NCBI GenBank assembly: GCA_023055505.1
Contig: JALIRH010000002.1
Coordinates: 15,275,244-15,339,243, forward strand
DNA from: Callipepla californica brunnescens
Lineage: Eukaryota > Chordata > Aves > Galliformes > Odontophoridae
Direction: 5' to 3'
Length of the DNA stretch: 64,000 bases
Shown: positions 33,019 through 46,719 of the stretch, piece after piece
Layout of the letters: the number at the start of each line of letters is the position of its first letter
How positions within the stretch are numbered: position 1 is the stretch's first letter
Program-made: the position numbers and the translations under genes
Notes under the pieces: generated by a model
Database searches by the model: none
What the model was told of the DNA's origin: nothing
The model's input: only the letters and a program-made list of their open reading frames with translations

Positions 33019-36000
33019 ACTGAAGGTATCTACAAGTCCTATTTTGTACTTATCTGTTGCCTTTAATGGCAGTAATGGAAAGTTTTACTCCTCCTTTCTT
33101 TCTCCATATCTCGGCTGTAAATTCTTGAGGCTTATCTTTTCATTAGCGCTTTTTCAGTTCCAGCATGAGTTGGACACGAGGAAGCAAACTAGAAAACCCA
33201 GAAGGTGAGATGAGGAGAAGGCCAGGATCTGCCATAGGCCCATATTTTACATAAAGTGTGATGAGACACCTCTTAATGAGTGAAGCAGAATAAAATCTCC
33301 ACATAGCTACCAAAGGGCAAATAAAGAAACAAAACTGATGCAGCCAGAACACATCCAAGAACAGGAGCATCAGAAAAAGGCAGAGAAATTGGCTTTTGGA
33401 GATGACAGATGACTGAAAACTCTTATTACTATATGTAGATGAATTGTTTCATGGTTCATCTCTTTAGAGCATACAAGAACACTATTTTGCATATTCCTAG
33501 CAACTAATGAGGTGGATCAAAGAGAAAAATCCAATCCACTATCACTTTCTTCACTTCACTTAACTGTAACAAATGTATGCCCAGCATTGATGAGGATCCA
33601 AAAATGTAAGTGCTCACTTTAGCATACATTAAATTGGTGATACTGAGATGAAAGAATCTAGAATATTTTACTAGAAGTTTTATGTATCCTGATACAATAT
33701 CTTCATTCAAAAACTTAAGAGACCAGTCTGACGTGTTAATTTTTTTGGTTGTTCTGTCAGGCTTGCATACTTTATAGTTTTATATAAATAATATCCCATT
33801 TTATTTGAGAGGTATTCTGATTTATAAGAATTTTAAATATATCTGTCATGCTTATGACATTATTCCTTCCATATTCCTTCATGCTACCTGTCAGTACTTA
33901 CCGCTAAAATCATACAGAACGGTATTTAGCTTTTGAGTAGTGTGAAATTATGTCAGGCATGCAATATCTTCCACTACTGTGACTATATCAGATAATTATC
34001 TCTAATAAATTCTAATAACAATTTTTATTAATTCTATTATTTTAAAATGTTTTTTTTCTTTATTCTTTTTTTTTTCCCATTTAATTGGTAAGGTAGACAG
34101 TTTGAAGCTAAAAGTACTTATTCCTGGTTACAACTGAATTAAAATTTCATTATGGTCTTGTTGATATGAAGGAAAAAGTCACCAAAGTTCTTGAAATTTA
34201 AATAGTGAAAATCATATTGTTGTCAAATAAATGTATGCTTGTGAATATGCTATTTGTGATTGTGGCATTCTGTTTTAGTAACTAAATATCGCAGTAGTTG
34301 TACAAAATAAAATAAAAAATAAAAAAGAGGAAAAGAAAGACATGTTATGCTAAGGAAAGGAAACTAAGGAATTTTAACAAATATGTGTCCTGAAAATAAT
34401 CCATTCCTGTTGTGTACCAGAGCCAAGTTTGATTAGCATTCTGTAATCAGAATTGTTGGCCAAACTCTTTCAGCATTAGAGTCTGCATTAACAGCTTAGT
34501 TTTAAAAACAGTATAAATATTTCCAGTTTCTGAAAATTATAAACTATTCTGAGGTTTTGGCTTTCTGTACACTGGCTCAAATGCAAATAATATTATTATA
34601 TGATGAAATTTAATATTTTAATTGTTTTCAGGTTCATCCTAATTCAAATATTCCCAAAAGCTATAGCAATTTTCTGAGACAGGATTTTCTAGAATTGAGC
34701 AATACATTAAAATCTAAATACACACTGTAGTTATAAAGAAGATGTATTTAGACTGAAAGGATTGAAAAACTTGTTTCCCGATGATGGGAAAAACTGAAAA
34801 TATTAGTTATGTTTTCCATTTCCTTGGAACATGTTTAATTTAATATTCTGTAGTATTAGAAAACTGGAAATTCTTAATGTTTTGATGGTGCAAAGTAGAC
34901 TTGGGCAAAATAGATTTGGGTTCAGTCTGATTAGAAATTACTCTTCCACTTATGCTTGAAGGTTTTATTACTTTTATTGTTATTAATAATAATTATTAAA
35001 TTATTAGAACATTCTTAGAGTACCTCTTAATTTGATGTGATGTAACTTTAAGGATCTCACCTTCAAAGTGAATTGCACATTGTGTTGTATGTTAGTGTTT
35101 CATATATTCTGGTCTCCATTATAAATCCTGCCTTGCCACAAAGCACTCTGCTAAGAGTATGAGAAAGATGTAATCTTCCATTAAGAACAATTTACTTGAT
35201 ACTTATTCTAAAATAAGAATCTAGTACATTTAAAAGGACAGTTTTATTTTCTCTATCTGTTCAGAATTTTAAGATTTTTTTAAAATGAATTTTATCAAAG
35301 GAGAGATGAGTCTGACTGAGTATCCTTGTCAGAAACAAGGATACTAAATTCCATCCAGCATTACACAATATATTGTGATTTCTATTTGCTTTCATCATCT
35401 ATGCTCACCAGTGAGCCACAAGGCAAACTGAAATCTAGCCAGCTCTTATATGTCTCTGAGAATGAGGAATCTTTTTTTTTATCTTTTTTTGTTTCCTTAT
35501 TGCAAGTCTTTGGAAATTACTATCGAGAAAATTGTTTTGCATGTCATAGGATTTTCTTCCTTTGCTCAATGAGCTTGATTCCATACATAAACAAAAAGAA
35601 AACATTAAAACAGAATCAGAAGACGGAAAAATAAAAAGTAAATTTTAAAGCATCACATAGAAATATTAGAATCATTTTCTCCCTACATCATTAATGTACC
35701 TATCACACAGAAACTCCAAGTTGGCACTGTTATTATAACTCCATCAAATCAGCAGCAATTCAAACATAGAACAAGAAACCAAATTAAAATTTAAAGAGAA
35801 TGAATGATATGTAGAGAATCCAACCTTAACTATGGATCTAAATGGATCTAATTATTACAAAATTAAAGGGCATTTATTCAGCATATATTCTTACAAACAG
35901 TTCTAAAACAGTTCATGCAGGAAGACATGGAAACTGAGGCTCATCTGAGCACACATTAGATAGAGTGCCAAAAATCAGCAATGATTGCAGCACTGTTTTA

Positions 36001-36159
36001 TACAGTATTCCTGTACCAAACTGTCTGGGTTGCAGTCTGGATAACTGAATACCAAGATGGATTAAAAATAAAAACAACAGCTGGTTGGATGAGCAGGCTA
36101 AATACGTATTAGTTACACTCCACCTGGAGTGGAGCACCACAAAGGACATATCCCATGTA
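33019..36159. other. AT-rich sequence without a recognisable gene
   Basis: It holds T-runs near 34050-34077 and a (TA)-rich stretch near 34980-35000. The frames at 33143-33370, 33504-33710 and 35326-35634 have no known domain. A short piece at about 36080-36150 (CTGGTTGGATGAGCAGGCTA) may be a displaced CR1 fragment. Confidence 0.5.
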
Positions 36160-37207
36160 AAATTGTTTTGGCACTGTCTCCCACAACCACAATCCATGGT
36201 GAGGTGTATTGAGAACTGGCAGAGCACAGAGGGTTTTTATCAGTGGCAGAGATTGGATTTGATTGGAGGCCAGTACTTAGTAGTGTTCCTCAAGAGTCAC
36301 TGCTGGGTGCAGTCTTGTTCAACATTTTCCAGCAACATGAATGAAGGAATAAAATCCACACTCAGCAGTTTGCTGATGATACAAAGCTGAAAGGAGTGAC
36401 TGTGCTATTGTTCTACCTAGACAGACTGGAGAGTTGGGTGGGAAGAAACCTGATGAGGTTTAACTAAAGCAAATGTAGAGTTTTGCACTTGAGGAACGAT
36501 AACCACATGCATCAGTATAAGTTGGGGGATGATCTGCTGGAGAGGAGTTCTGCAGAGAAGGACCTGGGTGTTCTGGTGGTCAATAGGTTGGCCACGAGCC
36601 AGCAGGGTGCCCTTGTGTCCAAGAATTTCAGTGGTATCTTTGGGGTGCATTAAAAAGAGCATGGCCAGCAGATAGAGGGTGCTAATCCTCCCCCTCCATT
36701 CTGCCCTAGTGAGGCCCCATTTAGACTTCCTGGCTCCGCAGTTCAAAAAAAGACAGAGATCTCCTAGAAGGAGTCCAGTGGAGGGCCACAGAGATGATTA
36801 ACTGCCTGGAGCACCTCCTGAGTGAAGAAAGGCAGAGTAACCTGGGTCTTTTCAACCTGGGGAAAAGGAGACTGAAAGGGTCTCTGATTAAAATTTATAA
36901 ATACGTAAAGGGAGGTGGGAGGCAAATAGATGAGGCCAGGCTCTCCTTGATGGTGTGTTGTAATAAGTCAAGGAGTAATGGCCTAAAAAGTGAACGGAGG
37001 AAGTTCAGATTACTTTTTTACAGTAAGGTTGGTGGAACGCTGGAACAGGTTGCCCAGAGAGGTCTCAGGGTCTCCTTATATGGATATATTCATTACCAAA
37101 CTGGATGCCCACCTATGCGGCCTATTGCAGGGAACCTGCTTTAGCAGGTGGGCTGGACTTGATGATGTCTTGAGGTTCCTTCCAGCCTCTGTGATTCTGT
37201 GATTCTG
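36160..37207 (+). mobile_element. CR1 LINE, about 1.05 kb, plus strand, with broken RT
   Basis: It starts near GGCACTGTCTCCCACAACCA and runs through GTGTATTGAGAACTGGC, the RT catalytic block (TTTGCTGATGATACAAAGCT, encoding FADDTK, at 36369), GGACCTGGGTGTTCTGGTGG, AGAGATGATTAACTGCCTGG and the 3' end GGTTCCTTCCAGCCTCTGTG with a GATTCTGTGATTCTG tail. The 116-codon frame at 36794-37144 holds part of the C-terminal end (INCLEHLLSEERQSNLGLF). Stops and frame changes break ORF2 throughout, so it is a dead copy. Confidence 0.93.
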
Positions 37208-38332
37208 TTTTTCATTAGTGACCAAGCAGATGTCACACATTGAGCTCAACAGTTCTACAGGTGACATCAAGTGAGGGGGAAAAGATGATAAATTCAAGTA
37301 CAGAACCTCTAGACCTACACAGTCTTAAATTCTTCTAAAGTTGCTTTTTAATGTGATTTTATATATATATATATATATATGTATAAGAGAAGAGCCTTTA
37401 CAATTATTTCACAAATATCAAGTAAAAAAAAATCAAAACAACAACAAAAGAAAAACAACTACCTTGTTTTAACTATTGCCTCTGCTTTCCAGGAATGGAG
37501 GAATGGTTACAATTTTTCCCATTCCTACCCTTAAAATTTACCTTAATGCATAGAGTATGTTTTCACGAAAGACAAAATAGTTACTAATGGACTTCAAGAT
37601 CCAGGATACAAAAGGCTTTTCTTTCTTTCTTTTTTCATCATTTCCATAGAAGTTTTATTTGCTATCAAATAAACAAGAATAGCATCAGGATTGGTGTATC
37701 CCCAAAATTAAGATCGCTCAGGAGTCAACATTTCACTTGTCATTTATGTCATTTATCAGTGGGAATTTTGGAGAGCACTGCATTTTTTCTAACACCTACC
37801 TATTGCTAATTGGAAGGCACAGATTTCGACCTAATTATTTATGGTCTTATTACTTCAGCTGAAGGAAAAAAAGGTGTATGACAGCTGGGAGGGACAATTA
37901 GAATAGTTTTCCACACAGTTGAAAAACACTTTTGCCTACAGAAAACAAACAAACAAACAAAAAAAGACAACTTTTAATCACAGTATTGTATAGATATACA
38001 ACTATCAGGCTTAGTTCAGAAGTGCTCAGTATGATTATATTCAGTTAAACTTCTGACTGAATGCAGAGGCATGGGTTTCTAAAGACCTTTCTAAATACTA
38101 CCAAGGTTTTTCTTTGAACATTTCCTTCAGAGATAAGTATTGTTACCTCGTTTTTTTCTTTAAGGATATAAAAGATAAAAGTTTTAAGTGATTAAATACA
38201 AAGGAAAGTTTTATGTCTAATTTCACAGTGTTAAATAGACTTAATTAAGACCGAGAGAGACTTAAGAGCTAGTTCTTCAGTCTATTATGCCACATTATTT
38301 TTGTTCCATTAAAATTTTTCTTAGTGGGACAT
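37208..38332. other. AT-rich spacer with simple repeats
   Basis: (AT)10 lies at 37361-37380 and (CAAA)n at 37945-37960. I see no gene. Confidence 0.55.
37361..37380. repeat. (AT)10 microsatellite
   Basis: Ten uninterrupted AT units. Confidence 0.95.
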
Positions 38333-39640
38333 ATAGAATCATAGAATCATAATCATAGGGTTGGAAGCGATCTTTAAGAACACCTAATCCCAACCCTCCT
38401 ATCCAGGCAGGGACACCTTCCACTTGACCAGGTTGCACAAAGCCCCATTTAGCCTAGCCTTAAATGCTTCCAGGGATGGGACATTCTCAGCCTCGCTGGG
38501 CAATCTGTTCCTATTTTTCACCACTCTCACATTAAATAATTTCTTCCAAATTTCTTCTAGTCTAAATCTACCCTCTTCCATTTTAGAATCATTTCCCCTC
38601 GTCCAGTCACTTATGCCTTTATACAAAGTCCCTACCCAGCTTTCCTGTAGGCACCTTTCAGGTACTGGAAGGCCACTATAAGTTCTTCTTGGAGCCTGCT
38701 TTTTTCCTGGCTGAAGAGCCCCAATTCTCTCAGCCTGTCATTGTAGGGGAGGTGCTCTAGACATGGTATCTTCTCTGTGGCCCTTCTCTGGAGCTGTTTC
38801 AACAACTTCATGTCCTTCTTGAGTTGAGGGCTCCAGAACTGGACGCAGTACTCCAGGTGGGGTCTCACGAGAGCAGAGCAGAGGGGCAGAATCACCTCCC
38901 TCGACCTCCTGGTCACACTTCTTCTGATGCAGCCCAATATGGTTGGCCTTCTGTACTGTGAGCACACATTGCCAGCTCATGTTGAATCTCTACTCCCAAA
39001 TCCTCCTCCTCAGGACTGCTCTCAAGCCATTCTCCACCCTGCTTGTATCTGTGCTTGAGATTGCTCCAATCCAGGTGCAGAGCCTTGCACTTGACCTTGA
39101 TGAACTTCAAGAGGTTGACATGGGCCCACCTCTCAAGCCTGTCCAGGTCCTTCTGGATAGCATCCCTTCCCTCTTGCATGTCAACTGCACCACTCAGCTT
39201 GGTGTCATCTGCAAACTAAGTGTGCACTTGATTTCATTGTCCATGTCACCTACAAAGATGATAAATAACACCAGTCCAGGAACCAATCCCTGAGGAGCAC
39301 CACTTATCACCTGTCTCCACTTGGACACTGAGCTGTTGACTGCAACTCTCTGAGTGAGGCCATCCAGCCAATTCCTTATCCAGCAAGGGGTCCATCCATC
39401 AGTTCCATTTTTCACCAGTTTGGTGGCTAGGATGTCAAGCAGGTCAGTGTCAAACACATTGCACAAGTCCAGATAGATGACGTCAGTTGCTCTTCCTTTA
39501 TCCACTGACACTGTAACTCCATCACAAAAGGCCACCAAGTTTGTCAGGGACAACTTGCCCTTGGTGAAGCCATATTGATTACCAGCAGTTACCTCATCTT
39601 TATTTGCCATGCATCTTAGTAAATAAACCAAAACACTGCA
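38333..39640 (-). mobile_element. CR1 LINE, about 1.3 kb, minus strand, with RT remnants
   Basis: It starts with ATAGAATCATAGAATCATAA (3' tail). On the minus strand the RT region is recognisable in a 179-codon frame (39733-39194), with [11 protein letters not shown] (the usual RT motif-A block), a GAPQG block and [13 protein letters not shown]-type coding is present in another frame (GTTTGCAGATGACACCAAGC on the minus strand). The C-terminal parts sit in further frames at 38967-38632 ([39 protein letters not shown]) and 38626-38399. Frame changes break the protein at least three times. The 5' boundary near 39640 is approximate. Confidence 0.93.
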
Positions 39641-40611
39641 AAATGGGCCTTTGGCTAACATTCTGATAAACCTTAAAATAAATAAAATAAAATAAAAAAG
39701 CAAAGATTTAGAAGTTAATTTATTTAAGCACATCTTTTGAAATTAAAGGTAATTTGTAGTGGTTTCCAGTACAGCAATCATTTTAACAACTTAAAAATAT
39801 AAGAACCATGTTCCTTGGAAGAATCAACATTTTCATGAACTGCCTGTTTTCCTCAGTGACTCAGCTACCTTACTGTTTAGTTCGTTATAGAGTTTCACAT
39901 GAATACCTCCCTTTCTCAATGATTTATTGCACTGCAATGTCTTGAGTTATTTCATCAGCAGAATTTGTGATGCTTCCAATTTGGCTTCACCTTTCCCTAT
40001 TTACCTGGAAAGAATGACTCCTCCAGTAGGTATTTTTTCAATATTGTCTGTGCTGACAAATGATACAAACAGAACTGAAATAGCCTTTTAAGAAAGTGCT
40101 TAGGTTCTCTTGCACCTCCCTTCTTGGTGATCATGTTCTACGATTCCCTGTTCAAGGATGCTGCAAAGAAGATGCAAAAGAAGAATCTGCACTATGAAGA
40201 AGTTTTTTATTTGAAGCAGTTACTGCTTCTACAAAAATGAAGTGATTCACTGTGAGGTGAATTCTGACACAAGGTTTCCAGGTAAAGGGGCATTAAGAGG
40301 TTTATTTCAATAAAACTACTTAAATCTAATTTGCCCTAGGATGTGCTGGCTCTCTCCACATGGCATTAGGCCTAATGTAGCTCTAAAAATGACAATTACT
40401 TTAATGTATTATTTATTCCAGTTGCTGAGATTCTGGGAAAAAATAAAAAAAAGACAGTTCACCATCTTTGGAAGAAGGGACATGCAAGTCAAGAAGTGTA
40501 CAAGGATGCAGACAGAAAATTAGTAAGGCAAGAGCCTAGCTAGCACTTAATCTGGAAACAGTTGCAAAAGATAAAAAATATGTTTTTACAAATACACCAA
40601 CAGAAGGAGGA
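39641..40611. other. AT-rich spacer
   Basis: There is an AAATA-type simple repeat at about 39674-39698. No gene is recognised. Confidence 0.5.
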
Positions 40612-40685
40612 GATTTCCAGTTGGAGGCCTGTACTTAGCAGTGTTCCTCAGGAGTCAGTGCTGGATCCGGTCCTGTTCACATTAC
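40612..40685 (+). mobile_element. Short CR1 fragment, plus strand
   Basis: AGTTGGAGGCCTGTACTTAG, CAGTGTTCCTCAGGAGTCAG and GATCCGGTCCTGTTCAC match the RT segment that normally lies after the blocks now found downstream at 40770-40990. This is therefore a separate insertion or the product of a rearrangement. Confidence 0.75.
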
Positions 40686-40769
40686 CTTGGTATCGGAGCA
40701 GGTAATGGAATAGATCATCTTGAGTTTGATCACTCAGCATTAGCAGGTTAGTCAGAAGAAAAGGCACAG

Positions 40770-41738
40770 ACAAAAAGGGTTCTTGAAGGGCAGGTCTTGC
40801 TTAGCCTACCTGATCTTCTATGACCAGGTGAATTCTCTAGTGGATGAGGGAAAGGCTGTGGAGATAGCCTACCTAGATTTTAGTAAACTATTTGACACTG
40901 TCTCCCACAGCATTCTCCTGGAGAGGATGACAGCCCATGGCTTGGACAGGTGTACTCTTAGCTGGATGGGCTGGATTTATGGGCTGAAGCCAACTGTATG
41001 AGATTCAACAAGACCAAGTGCCATGTTCTGTACTTTGATCACAACAAACCCATGCATCTCTACAGGCTTGGGATAGAGTGGGTGGAAAGCTTTGCAGAGG
41101 AAACAGATCTGGGGATGTTAGTCAACAGTTGACCGAACATGAGCGAGCAGTATGCCCTGGTGGCCAAGAAGGCTGATGACATTCTGCCTTGGATCAGGAA
41201 CAGTGTATTCAGCAGGACTGGAGAGGTGACTAAATTATTTTACTCGGCACTGATGAGGCTGCACCTCAAGAGCTGTGCTTATTTCTGGGCCTCTCAATCC
41301 AAGAGAGACATTGAGGCAAAGAACCTGTAAGGGGTCTAGAGCACAAATCTTATGGGGAGCAGCTGAAAGAATTGGGATTGTTCAGTCTGGAGAAGAGAAG
41401 GCTTGAGGGAGGCCTTATTGCTCTCTACACTGGAAATGAAGTTGCAGCAAAACGGGAACTGGTTTCTTTTCCCAGGTAACTACCAATGGATTGAGAAATA
41501 ACGGCTACAAGTTTCACCAGGGGAGGCTCAGGTTGGACGTTAGGAGAAATTTATTCTTGGAAAGAGTAGTCAAGCACTAGAACAAGCTGCTCAGGGAAGT
41601 AATGGAGTTATCATCCCCAGAGGTATTTAAGAATCATGTAGCACTTAAGAGTGTAGGTTTGTGGACATGGCGGTGATGTGTAGGACAGTCGGACTTGAAG
41701 TAAGAGTTCTTTTCCAACCTTAGTAATTCTATAATTCT
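40770..41738 (+). mobile_element. CR1 LINE, plus strand, with internal deletion of the RT core
   Basis: A 72-codon frame (40783-41001) has YLDFSKLFDTVSHSILLE, the CR1 RT motif A. After CTGGATGGGCTGGATTTATG, at about 40990-41005, the sequence jumps to the later block GAGATTCAACAAGACCAAGT. This skips the segment with the FADD catalytic motif. It then continues through GCCAAGAAGGCTGATGACAT and AAGGCTTGAGGGAGGCCTTA to a tail ending CTATAATTCTATG at 41738. It cannot encode a reverse transcriptase. Confidence 0.88.
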
Positions 41739-43263
41739 ATGAAAACACCTGTAAAATTAAGCTCCTGAGTAAATTTAAAAAATATTCTGTAAGGCAGGTA
41801 TCAAGCTGATTTTTAGCTCCATGCTGCCTGTTCATGTTCTCTATCAGGAAAAGTAAAGGCAACTCTTTAAGCTTCAACTAATCTACAAATAATCATTCCT
41901 GTGACACATAAACAAAAGCTGTGCTTTGCATAGATATGAATTGTCATTTGACAGGAAAGTTATTCTGGATGAAATGCTTCATGTTTTGCAAATGCAGATA
42001 TGCCAACTCTTTTAAGTGTTAAGCTGTAAGGCAGAAAATGACCTTATGAGGCTTTCTGTTCAGAACTGTATGACATCCTGAATGAGGAACATGCAGATGG
42101 CAGCTTAACAGATATGGTTGATTGCAAATCTCTTAAAGATTACCATGAAGAAAAAATATATAGTCCATTTATTAAAATAAAAAAATGCAAGTGTATTTTA
42201 AATTCATTAAAATGCCTTTTTTATTGTGCCTCAAATAGCAGAGCTATTCCTGGCAAAATATCCTGTCAGAATGAAAAGACAAATGTTAAATTAATATGTA
42301 CTGATATTCTAACTTCAATATATGGAAAAAATGTGTGAGAATCATATTTGTAGACATCATTATTTTACAGCTCCCATCACTGCATTGCCACAATGAAAAA
42401 AATGTCTTTCTCTAAAAGTTGTTGCTTGTGGGTTATTGCAGATCTCCTGTACAACTAAGTGAGAGAATGTGAGTCTTGCTGAGGAAAAGAGAGAAATATG
42501 CATTTTGTCAAACCAAGATGCTTATCAGGGTAGGACTGTTGGGGCAATTATTTATATGAAGTTCTGATTATATTACCATTCAAATCAATTTCCAATTCAA
42601 GCAATTTTAGCTGATGTGAGTATGAAAAAACATCACAGCAAATAGACTTTTAAATGGCAATCATGATTTTTCTTTGTCCTGCAAACTTCATTTTAAAGAC
42701 ATTTGAATGCATTGATGAACCTTGGGATCAGTTTCTGAATAGAAGACTCAGTAGAAGTTCTTATTAGTAACCCTTAAAATTAAAGGACTTTTTTCATCAT
42801 ATAACTTATTAATTACAACTTTATTTTACATTTATGTTCCTCTGGGGAGTTGCATTGCTGTAACTCTCCACTTGGAGATGCCATCTACAGGAGAAAAACC
42901 TTTCCTGTCTTCTGAGATGTATTTGAAGAAACAATAACAACATGGCTTAAACTGAACACAGAAAAGGTAATGACCTTCTTCCTGCATACACACATGCACA
43001 CTGGTTACAAAGCAAAACACAGCAAAAAAAATTAGTAAAAAAAGAAGTGTTTTTGCAATGGTAAATCCTTACTGTCCTTATGCAAAAGACATAACTGGAA
43101 CAGAAATTAAGACATCCTATTTAGAATATTCCGTATGAAAAAGTCATTACTCATTATAACAACAACAGAATTTTTAAGACAGAATGTCAGCAAATTGAAA
43201 TATATAAAGAGGTTGCACTCTGGATACAGTGAATATTATTCTAACTTCCCATTTCTAAATAAT

Positions 43264-43313
43264 TGTTTGATTAATTAATTAATTAATTAGTTATTATTAA
43301 TTAATTAATTGTT
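43264..43313. repeat. (TTAA)n self-complementary simple repeat
   Basis: Repeated TTAA units interrupted by TAGTTATTA. The stretch is nearly palindromic and could extrude as a cruciform. Confidence 0.85.
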
Positions 43314-43587
43314 CATAGGAAAGTTACAAAATTGTAATTTTACAGAAGGATCTGAGTAATCTCAATTTGGAGATTTTTAACTTAATATTTTCACTTCTCT
43401 GGCCATTCAATAGGATAACATTTATTTGTTTGGTTTCACATGAAGAAGTACATTCAGATATTTCATCAAACATGAGGCAACAAGACTAACATTTATTTGT
43501 TATTACTTTCAGCATAACGAATGAAAGTCTCTAAAGAAAATATGTTTCTTTTTTTTTTCCAGTACGTGATCTAGTGGTTTGCAACTC

Positions 43588-43667
43588 TGACCATGACATA
43601 CAGGCTGGAACAGGATAATCTTTAAGGTCACTTTAAACCTAAGCCATTTGATGATTCTATTATTCAT
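43588..43667 (+). mobile_element. Diverged CR1 3' tail, plus strand
   Basis: GGATAATCTTTAAGGTCACT, then TAAACCTAAGCCATTTGATG and ATTCTATTATTC, resembles the final CR1 block. The match is weak. Confidence 0.45.
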
Positions 43668-44636
43668 TAAAAATAAAATAAAATTAATACTTGATAATTG
43701 CTTCATTTCCTGAATGAGCTTACCATTGATTTGTGAATGAACTTTCAAAGATCTTAGAATGATTGCTGGAGTTTGTTGCTTTTCACATTGAAGTTTTAGC
43801 AGACAAAGCAATGAATCATATCTAAACAACGCAGATTTACTTTTTCAGCCCCACTCCCACAGGGATGTCCAGTTTTGCAGCTGAATCTCACTCTGCAGAA
43901 CTGTGCTTCTGGATCTTAATCATTCTCTCTCCCTCTCCTGAATTAGGTGAGGCTCTGGATGTTCACCTCTCAAACTACCTACAGTTGCATAGTAAAATGG
44001 AATAAGTGTTTCTGAATATTCTCACACTATTTCAGGGATTTCTTCATAACAACAAATTGGCAAATAACTACAATAGGATTGGCAGCGCACATCATTATGC
44101 ATCTTTCATTATTAAAGAAAACTGCAGTCATCAACTATGTTTTTCAATTGATCTTTTAGGCTGATGAGATAAATTCAAATTAGACCGATCCCGATTTGTG
44201 TTTTGCTTACATTGAAAAGAAATACAGCATGATAGGAGTGGATATGTACAACCAAACACTGAAGACAAAACACCCATGTTATGCACATTATAGGATAATA
44301 TAGATTAGCTATGATTTGTTCCAGTCAACAGGAGGCCCGATAGTAATTTCATGAATTAGATGTACTTCTGATTTTCTTCTATTCATTTTTCATTCTTTGC
44401 TTAAACAAATGAAATCCTGTTTATGTTCTCTAAACCTGCTGCATGACAAGAACTAAAGAACAGAAAGCAAGAAAAAAAAGATTTGCTTCAAACTCATACC
44501 CTTGAGCCAAGCTGAAACACTAAGTAAGTGTACCGTTGCAAATTTGGTAGATTTAATACCATGTTGTCACCTGATTTGAATATTAAGGACTCTGGAAAGA
44601 CAAGAGACATAGTTTCAAATACTTGAAAAGCAAAGG

Positions 44637-44859
44637 AGAGAACTCTTGGAAGAAAGGGGAAGGACAGATGACAGAAAAAGAAATGAAACGGAGGAGGGGA
44701 AAATCAGAAAGCTGAAGGGAAAGGGAATAGGGAAAAGTAAAAAGAGTAGGGGAAAAGAGGGAGGGGAATAAGAAAATGTTAGGAGAAGGAAAAGAAGGAT
44801 ATTGAAAGGGAAAAAGAGATGGAGATGTAAAATGGGAAGAAAAAAAGGAGAAAGAGTAT
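44637..44859 (+). repeat. Purine-rich tract, about 220 bases
   Basis: The plus strand is almost entirely G and A, with runs such as GGAGGAGGGGAAAA and GAGGGAGGGGAATAAG and only scattered pyrimidines. The 97-codon frame on the opposite strand is a low-complexity by-product rich in F, S and P. Confidence 0.85.
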
Positions 44860-46719
44860 ATAGCCTTTAAGGACAATCAAAATTAGGAAGAAAAGTTTTA
44901 TTTCAGGATTATGATCTTGAGAATTTTCAATTAAAAAAAAAAATCCCTGTTTGCCATGTATCTATTTCTTCCACTATTTGGATCTGGTATATCTCATTAA
45001 TATTTCTCTGATTACAATTTCTAGTGCATTGTTTCTTTTCCTGCCAAAAATACAGATTCCATAACTTCAAATATTAAACTACTTCTGAATTTGCTTTGTG
45101 TTTCCTTTTGCCGAAGCTGAGATCTTTTTATTTGGATGTGAGTTATTCATCATGTCTGCATAAAGTGAAAATAAAATGTTTAATTTTGTAATATGATTTT
45201 TTGAATGTTATTTTAAAGGTATGAAATATTTAAACAATGACAAACTAAAAATGAAACTTTTTGTTACTTTAACTTAAAAGCTTTTTTTTTATTATTATTA
45301 TCATGTAAGAAAAATATTTCAATCAGTCAAAATAATTTTGGATGTTTGGTTTACCAAAAGGACTGTTTTCAATCCTCAAGTTTTCATGATTGGAGGATTA
45401 TGAGTGTTTTTATCTTAAACTATACTACCTTGAAGAAGTCAGACATATGTGGTACTTACACATGGGATTTGCTGAATCCAGTAACACAAAAGAGATAAGG
45501 TTGCTGCAGTTCCATGCTACCCTATCCAGTCAGCAGCAAGGCTGATTATGTGCCCAGCAGTCACAACCACAGTGCAAACACTGTACACATAATTACAAGA
45601 GCAGATACTCAAATGAATGCAGGCAGAGACATGCTGACACAGGACAAACTGCTTAATCCCATTTCTCCATGCCACTTCAGAATGAAACCTGTTAGTGGGA
45701 AATAGATGTGTATATATGAGGGGAAAAAAGTGTACATGTAAGCCCATCAACATCTGGGCTCAAACAGTTTTACTGAATCCACAGTTGCTTGCTGCTATTA
45801 GACTACCCCGTAGCTTCCCTTCAACAAAAGAAATAAGCGCAGTTTCCTCTTTTTTACCTTGTGCTTAAAGCCCTTGATTGTCACAGTATCCGTCAACAGA
45901 ATCAGCACCATTTTCTTACTACTCCCTGTAATCAGGACACACGTGTTCAGTCACAGCCTGGCCATCACAAGATAGGGGAAGAAAATTTTATTCTGTCTTC
46001 TTTTAAGATAGTGTATGGTTTGATTTGCTTTGTTAAGGGATGACAATTTGGACTGAGATTTCGCGTGATATCAACCATGAACTCAAAGCCTTTTCAACAA
46101 GACTACTACTCAACTGATCTGTTAGTAGCTTGAACTGAAAAGATCAACACTAACCCCAGAGTTTTGTCCTTGTCAAACTCAATAAATTTTCTATTTGCCT
46201 AATCAACTTTATCAGGGTCCCTCAAACCTGAAGATCTTCATTTCATTGTTTCAGTCATACCCTTTGCTCTAGTGTCCCTGCAGTCTGACTGTGTGTGTCT
46301 GTTGTGTTATTCTCTACGTCACCAAGTAGAATACTGGAAAAAATTGTTAAAATTGTTTTCAGTATCCCCACTGGTACTATTATCAGCCACTAGCAGGACA
46401 AGGGGATATTGGTTTCTATTCTTTGAGTTTGGCAGTTCAGGCAATTTTTAAGATATGTGACAATGCTTGCTTCTAGAGCTCAACTTCCAGATGAGAGTGT
46501 AGTAAGAGACATCATCACACATCTTAACAACCATCTCCATTTTCTCATGCTTGCAGACAGCAATTTCACTGCAGAAGACATGAAGTTTGGGAAAGCAATG
46601 TCTTTGATATATTCATACTGACTACTGATTTTGGTTCTTTTCTAAGTATGGAAATAAATGGATCCCAGAACTGTTCCAGTTTCCCAGATGCTTCATCTTT
46701 CCTTTAATTAATTTATTTT

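Larger units (their letters stand above)
41739..46719. other. AT-rich sequence without a recognisable gene
   Basis: Contents are a (TTAA)-type repeat at 43264-43313, a weak CR1 tail at 43588-43667, a purine-rich tract at 44637-44859 and an (ATT)n run near 45282-45301. Frames of 60-106 codons show no known domain. Confidence 0.5.

Noticed and set aside
37361..37380. (AT)10 as a cruciform regulatory site
   Set aside because: It is an ordinary microsatellite with nothing nearby to regulate.
44583..44876. 97-codon minus-strand frame rich in F, S and P
   Set aside because: It is a by-product of the purine-rich tract on the other strand.
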